Below are positions 43,477-50,691 of a stretch of DNA of 64,000 nt, piece after piece; the stretch's first letter is position 1; each line of letters begins with the position of its first letter. Made by a program: the position numbers and the translations under genes. Source of the DNA: SZUA-35 sp965530755 (GTDB lineage: Bacteria > Actinomycetota > Acidimicrobiia > Acidimicrobiales > SZUA-35). The notes below the pieces were generated by a model, which saw nothing but the letters and a program-made list of their open reading frames with translations, was not told the DNA's origin and did no database searches. The stretch lies in contig CBESNA010000015.1 of NCBI GenBank assembly GCA_965530755.1, positions 1-64,000 on the forward strand, written 5' to 3'.

Positions 43477-43496
43477 GACCCCAATCGGGAGGGGTC
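43477..43496 (-). terminator. Terminator-like hairpin at priA end
   Basis: On the minus strand GACCCC (43496-43491) pairs with GGGGTC (43482-43477) around 8 nt, starting inside the priA TGA. It is the counterpart of the hairpin at 42929-42946 with compensating changes in the stem. No T-run. Confidence 0.4.
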
Positions 43497-45240
43497 AGGC
43501 GCGGGGAGGGTCGACGGCCACCCGTAGTCGTCCCTTTGGACGCTTCGCCTCGGCGAGCAGATCAGCCAACGCCGCCGGCGTGTCCGCCCGCACGAGATAC
43601 CGCCCGTCGAGGCGAGGACCGAGCACGTCCACGTCCAGCCGTTCGAGCAGAGGCTCGATGAATGCTTCCGCCGGCGGCCCCGAGATCTCGGCCATGGCTC
43701 GGAACGGCGGCCAGCCGGCCGCCTCCCGCACCGCTCGCTCCTCGTCGGCGAATCCTGCGGGATTCGACTGCACGGCCGCCACCACCACTCGATGCTCGGG
43801 AGTGCGCGTCTGCAGCAACAGCTGGCCGTCGGCCCCGACCAAACGGGCCGCATGCGCAATCAGCCCCATGGCCTGTTCGCCCGCTCGATAACGTGGAGCA
43901 TGCAGTTCCTGATCGAGATCGAGGAACACGACCACGTCGGCTGCTCCCGCACGGTGCAGGGCCGCCTCGGTCCCCACGACGACGCGGCGACGTTCGCCGT
44001 CTGGATCAGCGCTCAGATCCCCCACCGGTTCGCCTGCCAGTGCCGCAAGCTCCTCGGCGGCACGGGTTACACCCAGCCGCAGACGCTTCAGCTTCGTACC
44101 CCCACACGCAGCGCACACGAGGGGGCGCTCCTCACCTGTGGTTTGGCTGCGCAGCACGCCGTCCATCTCCGACATGAGGTGCGCTCCGTCCTCGGTCCGC
44201 ACGAGCTCCCCACACGTCGCGCAGGCCAGCATCTTGGCCCGCCCCTTCCGGTTGAGCACACACACGACCCGCAGGTCAGAGCGGACGAGTGTGATCAGTT
44301 GAGGGCTGAACAGTCCGGCTCGCAACGGATCCTCACGACGCCGGTCGGCGACACGCACGACCGGCCATCCTCGACGCTCCTCGGCCCGCGACGGTTCGAG
44401 CACCCGGTCGCTGGCGACGAGGCCGGACACAGACGGAACCGGCGACAGCAGCACACATGGAACCCCGGCTCGCCGAGCCCGCTCGATCGCGACGTCACGA
44501 GCGTTCCATGTCGGATTGCGTTCCTCCTGCAGGCTCTCTTCGTGTTCATCGAGCACCAGCACCGCGGACAACGAACGCACCCGGGCCCACACACCTGATC
44601 GGGCGCCGATCACCGAGCCGGCGGCCGAGGCTTGCCCGAAATCCCGACCGGCGAGGTACACGCGGGCGCCCGCCGCCCGGAGTCTGGCACCGTGATGACG
44701 GGCGTCGCCAACGGTGGGCGTGACAATCACGGCATCGCCGGTTCGGGCGGCCGCCAACACGTACGGGCCGAGGTCCTCTGCCGGCGGCGTTCGCACCAAG
44801 GTCACACCTGATCCGGCAAACGCGTCTGCCGCTCGTTGGTGGACCTCCGACAGCTCGGGATCAGGACCGTCCGGCGAGCGAGAGAGCCGCTCGACCATTC
44901 GATCAGGTGAGGCGGAGGTCAGCACCGACGCCAAGCGGCCGCTCCACCGATGGGCGGCCCACCGGGCGAGATCGACGAGGTCGGCGGACGGTCCGACCGA
45001 CGACACCTTGCTCAAGGGTCGCAGAACGATTCCGCTCGGCGCCTCGACGTCGACGGCCACCACCCAGCCGGCGACTCGCCGACCATTGAGCTCGACGCGA
45101 ACCAACGATCCGACCTCGACACGATCGGACCACTTCGCGGGAACGGAGTAGTCGAACTCCTTGTTGATGCCGGAGACGTCGGGGACGACTCGGACGACCC
45201 TGGTGCCCGGAACGAACCCCGCGGACCCTTGACCGGTCAT
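43495..45240 (-). CDS. priA: Probable primosomal protein N' (PriA), helicase-deficient type
   Basis: Replication-restart protein of 581 residues. The N-terminal DNA-binding domain is recognisable (VVRVVPDVSGINKEFDYSVP, VELNGRRVAGWVV). The Walker A loop is missing: the GVTGSGKT position reads TLVRTPPAEDLGPY. The Walker B DEEH is changed to LVLDEHEESLQEERNPTWNARDVA, and only part of the zinc cluster remains (CATC and CAAC). Actinobacterial PriA often lacks helicase ATP motifs, so this is probably a structural restart factor. ATG at 45240 lies 28 bp after metK; the frame upstream is a metK shadow. Confidence 0.9.
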   Translation of the reverse strand: MTGQGSAGFVPGTRVVRVVPDVSGINKEFDYSVPAKWSDRVEVGSLVRVELNGRRVAGWVVAVDVEAPSGIVLRPLSKVSSVGPSADLVDLARWAAHRWSGRLASVLTSASPDRMVERLSRSPDGPDPELSEVHQRAADAFAGSGVTLVRTPPAEDLGPYVLAAARTGDAVIVTPTVGDARHHGARLRAAGARVYLAGRDFGQASAAGSVIGARSGVWARVRSLSAVLVLDEHEESLQEERNPTWNARDVAIERARRAGVPCVLLSPVPSVSGLVASDRVLEPSRAEERRGWPVVRVADRRREDPLRAGLFSPQLITLVRSDLRVVCVLNRKGRAKMLACATCGELVRTEDGAHLMSEMDGVLRSQTTGEERPLVCAACGGTKLKRLRLGVTRAAEELAALAGEPVGDLSADPDGERRRVVVGTEAALHRAGAADVVVFLDLDQELHAPRYRAGEQAMGLIAHAARLVGADGQLLLQTRTPEHRVVVAAVQSNPAGFADEERAVREAAGWPPFRAMAEISGPPAEAFIEPLLERLDVDVLGPRLDGRYLVRADTPAALADLLAEAKRPKGRLRVAVDPPRA

Positions 45241-45268
45241 CGTCGATGGCCTCCCCGCGCTGGGCTGG

Positions 45269-46474
45269 TCAGGACAAGCCGAGTGCGGATTGGAGTGCAC
45301 CGACCCGATTGGTGCGCTCCCATGTGAAGGCGTCGTCGCTGCCCGGGCGACCGAAGTGGCCGTAGGCAGCAGTCTTGGAGTACATCGGACGAAGCAGGTC
45401 GAGATCCCGCAGGATGGCAGCCGGGCGGAGGTCGAAGACTTCGCTGACGGCATCCGAGATCGCCGCTGGATCGACCGTCTCTGTCCCGAAGGTCTCAACC
45501 ATCACCGACATCGGATGAGCAACACCGATGGCGTAGGCGACCTGCACCTCGCACCGTTCAGCTGCACCGGAGGCAACCACGTTCTTTGCCACCCAGCGAG
45601 TTGCGTAGGCGGCACTGCGGTCGACCTTCGACGGATCCTTGCCCGAGAATGCGCCACCGCCATGACGGGCGGAGCCGCCGTAGGTGTCGACGATGATCTT
45701 TCGTCCGGTCAGACCGGCATCGCCAACCGGGCCGCCGATCACGAAACGGCCGGTCGGGTTCACGAAGATCTCGTAGTCGTCGCCCCTGAACTGTTCGGGG
45801 ATGACCGGCCGGATGACGTGTTCGATGAGGTCGGGACGAATCATCGAATCGCGATCGATACCGTCGTCGTGCTGGGTCGACACGAGCACGGTGCGGAGAC
45901 GCACCGGCTTCCCGTTCTCGTAGTCGAACGTGACCTGGGTCTTACCGTCGGGCCGCAGGTACGGAATCGTGCCCGCCCGCCTGACCTCGGCCAAACGCTC
46001 AGCGAGGCGGTGGGCAACGTGAATCGGGAGCGGCATGAGCTCCTCGGTCTCGTTGCAGGCGTACCCGAACATCATGCCCTGGTCACCGGCACCCTGATCG
46101 TCGATCGCGTCGCCGGTCGAACCCGTCGATCGCACCTCTTCGGACTTGTCGACGCCCTGGGCGATGTCGGCCGACTGTTCGTCGATGGCCACCATGACCC
46201 CGCAGGTGTTGCCGTCGAAGCCATAACTCTCGCGGTCGTACCCGATCCGGTTGATCGTGCGCCGCACGACCGACGGGATGTCGACATAGCTGTCGGTGGT
46301 GATCTCACCGGCGATGAAAGCGAGGCCGGTCGTGACGAGCGTCTCACACGCGACACGGCTGCTCGGATCCTGCTCCAACAGCGCATCGAGGATGCTGTCG
46401 GAGATCTGATCTGCGATCTTGTCCGGGTGACCCTCGGTGACGGACTCGGAGGTGAACGTGAAGTTGTTTGACAC
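45269..46474 (-). CDS. metK: S-adenosylmethionine synthetase
   Basis: Makes SAM from methionine and ATP. 401 residues with GHPDKIADQISDSILD near the N-terminus, signature GAGDQGMMFGYA, the P-loop-like GGGAFSGKDPSKVDRSAAYA, and VASGAAERCEVQVAYAIG. GTG start. A leader of about 50 nt follows the TAGATT box at 46533-46528; it is too short for a SAM riboswitch. Confidence 0.97.
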   Translation of the reverse strand: MSNNFTFTSESVTEGHPDKIADQISDSILDALLEQDPSSRVACETLVTTGLAFIAGEITTDSYVDIPSVVRRTINRIGYDRESYGFDGNTCGVMVAIDEQSADIAQGVDKSEEVRSTGSTGDAIDDQGAGDQGMMFGYACNETEELMPLPIHVAHRLAERLAEVRRAGTIPYLRPDGKTQVTFDYENGKPVRLRTVLVSTQHDDGIDRDSMIRPDLIEHVIRPVIPEQFRGDDYEIFVNPTGRFVIGGPVGDAGLTGRKIIVDTYGGSARHGGGAFSGKDPSKVDRSAAYATRWVAKNVVASGAAERCEVQVAYAIGVAHPMSVMVETFGTETVDPAAISDAVSEVFDLRPAAILRDLDLLRPMYSKTAAYGHFGRPGSDDAFTWERTNRVGALQSALGLS

Positions 46475-46527
46475 AGGATCTCGCCTTTTGTTGTGAACAC
46501 GTGCTGATTGGTGAGCTCAGAGAGTGG

Positions 46528-46533
46528 AATCTA
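46528..46533 (-). promoter_or_regulatory. Candidate metK -10 box (TAGATT)
   Basis: TAGATT read on the minus strand 53 nt before the metK GTG. It lies in the 86-bp gap after coaBC. The same hexamer precedes mihF and the DUF1844 gene. Confidence 0.4.
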
Positions 46534-46560
46534 GCGAACTTCGAGCGCGGGTCCGTCCGG

Positions 46561-47748
46561 TCAGACGAGACGAGTCATGGCAGCATCGAACACCGCGTGA
46601 GCGACATCGATCTTCCCCATCGATGGGAGTGAGGTGGCCCCGGCAGGCCCGACGATGGTGACAGTGTTGGTTTCATGGCCGAAGCCGACACCAGGCGCTC
46701 CCACGTCGTTGGCGACGATCAGGTCTGCGCCCTTCCTGGTGAGCTTGTCGGTTGCGTTCGCGACGACATCGTCGGTCTCGGCCGCGAAGCCGATGAGGAT
46801 CTGGCCCGATGGTTTCGAACTTCCGAGCGCGGCCAAGATGTCAGTCGTGCGTTCGAGTGCGAGCTCGGGGACGCCACTGGCCTTCTTGATCTTGCGTTCG
46901 GGCACGGTGGCGGGTCGGAAATCGGCGACGGCAGCGGCCATCACGACGATGTCGGCGTCGACGGCGGCGGCGAGCACGGCGTCGTGCATCTCCTGCGCTG
47001 TGCTGACCTCGACCAAGGAAACTCCGGGCGGTGTTGGCAGGTCGACAGTGGTGATGAGCACCACCTCGGCACCGCGTCGCCGGGCGGCCCTTGCGAGCGC
47101 ATAGCCCTGCTTGCCAGTCGAGCGATTCCCGATGAAACGAACGGGGTCGATGGCCTCTCGGGTACCACCAGCCGAAACGACTACCTTCTTGCCGGCCAAG
47201 TCGTCCGGTCGGAACACTCCGATGACTGCTTCGACCACCACCTCGGGGGCGGCCAATCGACCCTTGCCGATGTCGCCGCCCGCCAAGCGCCCTTCCTCCG
47301 GCGGCACGATGATGACTCCACGGTCGGTCAAGACGGCCAGGTTCTCCTGCACCGCCGGGTGATCCCACATCTCGGTGTGCATCGCCGGGCAGAGAATCAC
47401 CGGGGCCTCGGTGGCGATGAGGGTTGCCGCGAGCAAGTCAGCTGACCGGCCGGTGCGGTAGTCGGAGATGATCCGGGCCGTCGCCGGACAGACCACGATG
47501 GCATCACAGGTCTGACCGAGCGACGTGTGCGGAATCGGTTCACTGTCGTTCCAGAGCGACGTCTTGGGCCGTTCGGATGCGAGCGCGGCGAATGTCGTCG
47601 CTCCCACCATGTGGAGCGCCGCATCCGTCAGGACAGGGATGACATGCGCGCCAGCGTCGACCAGACGCCGACACACCTCAATCGATTTGTAGGCGGCGAT
47701 CCCGCCGGTGACTCCGAGAACGATCCGCTTGCCATCGAGTTCGCTCAT
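46561..47748 (-). CDS. coaBC: Bifunctional phosphopantothenoylcysteine synthetase/decarboxylase
   Basis: Two steps of coenzyme A synthesis, 395 residues. CoaC part (1-185): FMN site VTGGIAAYKSIEVCRRL, catalytic His in PIPHTSLGQ, and PAMHTEMWDHPAVQENL with the substrate clamp. CoaB part (190-395): VVSAGGTREAIDPVRFIGNRSTGKQG and ANDVGAPGVGFGHETN. Located 21 bp after rpoZ. Confidence 0.97.
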   Translation of the reverse strand: MSELDGKRIVLGVTGGIAAYKSIEVCRRLVDAGAHVIPVLTDAALHMVGATTFAALASERPKTSLWNDSEPIPHTSLGQTCDAIVVCPATARIISDYRTGRSADLLAATLIATEAPVILCPAMHTEMWDHPAVQENLAVLTDRGVIIVPPEEGRLAGGDIGKGRLAAPEVVVEAVIGVFRPDDLAGKKVVVSAGGTREAIDPVRFIGNRSTGKQGYALARAARRRGAEVVLITTVDLPTPPGVSLVEVSTAQEMHDAVLAAAVDADIVVMAAAVADFRPATVPERKIKKASGVPELALERTTDILAALGSSKPSGQILIGFAAETDDVVANATDKLTRKGADLIVANDVGAPGVGFGHETNTVTIVGPAGATSLPSMGKIDVAHAVFDAAMTRLV

Positions 47749-47769
47749 CCGACGGTCGGTTGCGCCTGA

Positions 47770-48054
47770 TCAGGCGGAGTCGTCGTCGGCCTCGACCACG
47801 GCTTCAGGGTCTGGGCGCACAGCCACGATCTTGTCTGCGGCGATCTCCTCGAACGCGATCGACAACGGCTTGCGAGCCACCGAAGTCACCTGTGGGGGGA
47901 TTCGAGCACCGATGCCCTCGTTGAGCTGCCCGAAGTAGGCATTGATCTCGCGGGCACGAGTGGACGCCAGCGTGCAGAGTCCGAACTTCGAACCTGCGCG
48001 CTCCAAGAGTCCTTCGACTTCTGGGGACATCATTGAGTCATACATTTCGGCCAT
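47770..48054 (-). CDS. rpoZ: RNA polymerase omega subunit
   Basis: 94 residues with KFGLCTLASTRAREINAYFGQ and KPLSIAFEEIAADKI, the conserved omega core that wraps the beta-prime C-terminus. ATG at 48054 overlaps the end of gmk by 17 nt in another frame. Confidence 0.93.
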   Translation of the reverse strand: MAEMYDSMMSPEVEGLLERAGSKFGLCTLASTRAREINAYFGQLNEGIGARIPPQVTSVARKPLSIAFEEIAADKIVAVRPDPEAVVEADDDSA

Positions 48055-48601
48055 GGTTGGCACCTCCGAACGAGGTGAGTATAAGGGCGTCGAGGTCGGC
48101 CACGGTGCGATCGAGCTGGTCATTCACAATGGTGTGTGCGCCGAGCTCTGCGGCCGCCCCCCGCTCTTCCTCCGCTTTCTGCATGCGAGCCTGCACCTTT
48201 TCGGGTGGATCACCCCGCCCCGTGAGCCGCGCATGTTGTTCCGCAGCCGACGGAGCGATCAGGAAGACCAGCAGTGCATCCGGTTCGAGTACGGCCACCT
48301 GCCGAGCACCCTGGACGTCGATCTCGTAGATCAGGATCTTGCCATCGGGGGCATCAGGGGTCGGCGTGCCATAGAGATTACCGAGGAATTCGGCGTATTC
48401 GACGAATCCTCCGACCGCAATCCGCTTTTCGAAGGCATCGCGACTGACGAACTCGTAAGCATCCAGGGACTCGCCATCCCGGCGTTCTCGAGTCGTCCAC
48501 GATTTGCTGAGCCAGTAGCGGTCGTTGACAGCCACGAGCCTTGCCACCACCGTCCCCTTCCCGACCCCACCGGGACCGGAGACGACAACGATGTCGGCCA
48601 C
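48038..48601 (-). CDS. gmk: Guanylate kinase
   Basis: Converts GMP to GDP; 187 residues. P-loop SGPGGVGKGTV at 8-18, the guanine-site segment SWTTRERRDGESLDAYEFVS, FVEYAEFLGNLYGTP, and the Arg-rich lid ARLTGRGD. It starts directly after the mihF stop with no gap and overlaps rpoZ by 17 nt. Confidence 0.96.
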   Translation of the reverse strand: MADIVVVSGPGGVGKGTVVARLVAVNDRYWLSKSWTTRERRDGESLDAYEFVSRDAFEKRIAVGGFVEYAEFLGNLYGTPTPDAPDGKILIYEIDVQGARQVAVLEPDALLVFLIAPSAAEQHARLTGRGDPPEKVQARMQKAEEERGAAAELGAHTIVNDQLDRTVADLDALILTSFGGANHGRNV

Positions 48602-48916
48602 TCAGCCGAACGCCTTGAGCAGCTCGGCCCGCTGACGGTCCCCAAGACCGGCGAGGCGCCGGGAATCGGCGATTCCGATGTCATCCATCGTGCGTCTGGC
48701 CGACACCTTGCCGACACCGGGCAACGACTCGAGCACGGCGAGCACCTTGATCTTGGCCAGGATCGGATCGTTGTCGGCCTGTTCGAGCAGCTCGGGAAGC
48801 GTGACGGTTCCCATCTTCAGACGAGCCTTCACCTCCGCCCGCACGCGTCTGGCGATCGCTGCTTTCGCCAGCGCTGCCGTCCGCTGTTCATCAGTCAGTT
48901 TCGGAGGAATGGCCAT
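48602..48916 (-). CDS. mihF: Actinobacterial integration host factor (mIHF)
   Basis: A 104-residue DNA-binding nucleoid protein typical of actinobacteria and unrelated to proteobacterial IHF. A long N-terminal helix (RRVRAEVKARLKMGTVTLPELLEQA) leads to the helix-two-turn-helix/HhH domain LESLPGVGKVSARRTMDDIGI. The position between pyrF and gmk is diagnostic. TAGATT lies 6 nt before the ATG, so it has its own leaderless promoter. Confidence 0.95.
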   Translation of the reverse strand: MAIPPKLTDEQRTAALAKAAIARRVRAEVKARLKMGTVTLPELLEQADNDPILAKIKVLAVLESLPGVGKVSARRTMDDIGIADSRRLAGLGDRQRAELLKAFG

Positions 48917-48922
48917 GGGAGG

Positions 48923-48928
48923 AATCTA
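48923..48928 (-). promoter_or_regulatory. Candidate mihF -10 box (TAGATT)
   Basis: TAGATT on the minus strand is followed by cctccc and the mihF ATG. It lies in the 17-bp gap after pyrF, so mihF-gmk-rpoZ-coaBC can be transcribed apart from the pyr operon. Confidence 0.45.
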
Positions 48929-48933
48929 GCGGC

Positions 48934-49644
48934 TCAGAGGTCGCTGAAGAGGGCAGCGGCTGCGGCGCGAGGATCATCGGCGAGCGTGACGGCCCGGCCG
49001 ATGACGAGAAGGTCGGCACCGGCGTCGAGCGCCGCCTCCGGGGTGACCGCCTTCGGCTGATCGTGGCGATCGGCCCCGGCCGCTCTGATCCCAGGAACCA
49101 CTCGCTTCGTTCGAGGGGCGAGTTCGCCGATGTCCTTGAGATCTCCGGCCGAACAGACGATGCCACCGCAGCCGGCCTCGACCGCCAGTCGCAGACGGTA
49201 CGGGACGATGTGGTCTGGTGCATCGGCGTCCGAGGTGAGCACCGTGATGGCAAGGGCCATCGGGTCAGGAAGGCCGGCGTTCCTTGCCCCCTCCATCAAT
49301 CCCTCCACGCCGGCCTTCAGCATCTGGCTGCCTCCCTGCGCGTGCATCGTGAGGTAGCTCACACCGAGAGCGCCCGCCACCTTGGCCGCCTTGTGCACCG
49401 TGGTGGGAATGTCGTGCAGTTTGAGATCGAGGAAGACGTCGTACCCATTGTCGAACATCGAACCGATGACGTCAGGGCCAGACGCCGTGAAGAGCTCGAG
49501 CCCCACCTTCGCCACTCCGAACCAGGGGGCCATCTGCCGCGCCAATCGATTCGCCTCGACAAGATCGTCGACGTCGAGGGCCAAGGCCAGCTTGGCTTTG
49601 AGTTCTGGTGGCAGACCGGTAGCGGTCGATTGTGGCTCGGACAC
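48934..49644 (-). CDS. pyrF: Orotidine-5'-phosphate decarboxylase
   Basis: Last step of UMP synthesis, 236 residues. The catalytic Lys-Asp array is in DVFLDLKLHDIPTTVHKAA; ALALDVDDLVEA opens the barrel and PGIRAAGADRHDQPKAVTP with LLVIGRAV closes it at the phosphate site. GTG at 49644 is chosen because AGGAG lies 5 nt upstream; this leaves 66 bp after pyrD. Confidence 0.95.
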   Translation of the reverse strand: MSEPQSTATGLPPELKAKLALALDVDDLVEANRLARQMAPWFGVAKVGLELFTASGPDVIGSMFDNGYDVFLDLKLHDIPTTVHKAAKVAGALGVSYLTMHAQGGSQMLKAGVEGLMEGARNAGLPDPMALAITVLTSDADAPDHIVPYRLRLAVEAGCGGIVCSAGDLKDIGELAPRTKRVVPGIRAAGADRHDQPKAVTPEAALDAGADLLVIGRAVTLADDPRAAAAALFSDL

Positions 49645-49710
49645 GGAGACTCCTGTTTGTTTCGATGCGGTTTCGCTGGGTTGGTGCCCATCGATCGAGA
49701 CGAGCACCAA

Positions 49711-50691
49711 TCAGTACCGGGCTGAACCGACCAATTCGCCGAAGCGACGAACCCGATGTTTAGCGCACCAGCGGGCCAGATCGGTGGTTAGTCTGCCGCA
49801 CACCCGGGGATCATCGAACGTGGCAGTGCCGATTTGCACTGCGCTGGCTCCAACCAACGCGAACTCGACGATGTCCTCGGCCGAGGCCGCACCCCCGGCG
49901 GCGACAATCGGCAGATCAGGGTGGGCTGCGTGCACATCGGCTACTGCCTTGACGGCGAGTGGATGGATGGCGGGACCGGACACCCCCCCGGCTCGACCGG
50001 GTCCGCGGCCATCGAGTCCCGCCCCGATGCGGGGCCGGCGAGTGACCGGATCGACAGACAGTCCGAAGTAGGTGTTGGCCACGGTGACCGCCTCGGCTCC
50101 GGCGTCTCGGGCCGCAGCGGCGATGTCGACCAGGGCAGGTCCGACGTTCGGACTCAACTTCGCCCAGCGCGGTCGGCCGCAGGCCGCGGTCGCTGCGATC
50201 ACTTCGGTGGTCAATTCACGAGAGTGGGCGAAGAGTTCGTTGCCGTGCTCGGTGTTCGGGCATGAAATGTTCACCTCGACCGCCACGACGGTGGAGGGTG
50301 CGTCGGCCAGCAACTCGGCGGCTCGCCGGTAGTCGGCGGTCGAGCGGCCCCAGATCGACGCAACGACCGTCGCTCCCGCCGCTTCGAGGTCTGGCAGTTC
50401 CTCGACGAGCCAACGCTCGACTCCCGGGCCTTGGAGGCCGACCGAGTTGATCATTCCCGACGGTGTCTGGTGCACGCGAACGGGAGGATTGCCGTCCCAC
50501 GGATACGGGGCGAGCGACTTCACGACGACGGCTCCCAGCGAAGCGAGATCGACATAGGCGCCGAGTTCGGCGCCGTGTCCTGCGGTGCCGGCGGCGGTCA
50601 TGATCGGCGACGACAACAAAACTGACCCGACGGTCGTCGACAGATCGACCGACGCAGCCGCCCGACGCGATCGCCACCGGCCCAGCATCAT
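49711..50691 (-). CDS. pyrD: Dihydroorotate dehydrogenase (class 1-type)
   Basis: Oxidises dihydroorotate to orotate; 326 residues, cytoplasmic. The FMN barrel has IMTAAGTAGHG, the active-site loop VEVNISCPNTEHG with Cys as base (class 1), AKLSPN, VANTYFG and PIVAAGGAASAED. The pyrK iron-sulfur partner of class 1B enzymes is not in the window, so the electron acceptor is open. ATG at 50691 overlaps the carB stop. Confidence 0.93.
   Translation of the reverse strand: MMLGRWRSRRAAASVDLSTTVGSVLLSSPIMTAAGTAGHGAELGAYVDLASLGAVVVKSLAPYPWDGNPPVRVHQTPSGMINSVGLQGPGVERWLVEELPDLEAAGATVVASIWGRSTADYRRAAELLADAPSTVVAVEVNISCPNTEHGNELFAHSRELTTEVIAATAACGRPRWAKLSPNVGPALVDIAAAARDAGAEAVTVANTYFGLSVDPVTRRPRIGAGLDGRGPGRAGGVSGPAIHPLAVKAVADVHAAHPDLPIVAAGGAASAEDIVEFALVGASAVQIGTATFDDPRVCGRLTTDLARWCAKHRVRRFGELVGSARY

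Noticed and set aside
42929..43496. Insertion sequence
   Set aside because: The enclosed gene is not a transposase and no target-site duplication could be identified; kept only as an unexplained inverted repeat.
45241..45498. N-terminal extension of PriA
   Set aside because: It overlaps metK in another frame, has no PriA homology, and the ATG at 45240 begins just before the conserved N-terminal domain.
46475..46560. SAM riboswitch before metK
   Set aside because: The leader is about 50 nt with no recognisable SAM aptamer core, and a simple -10 plus ribosome site explains it.
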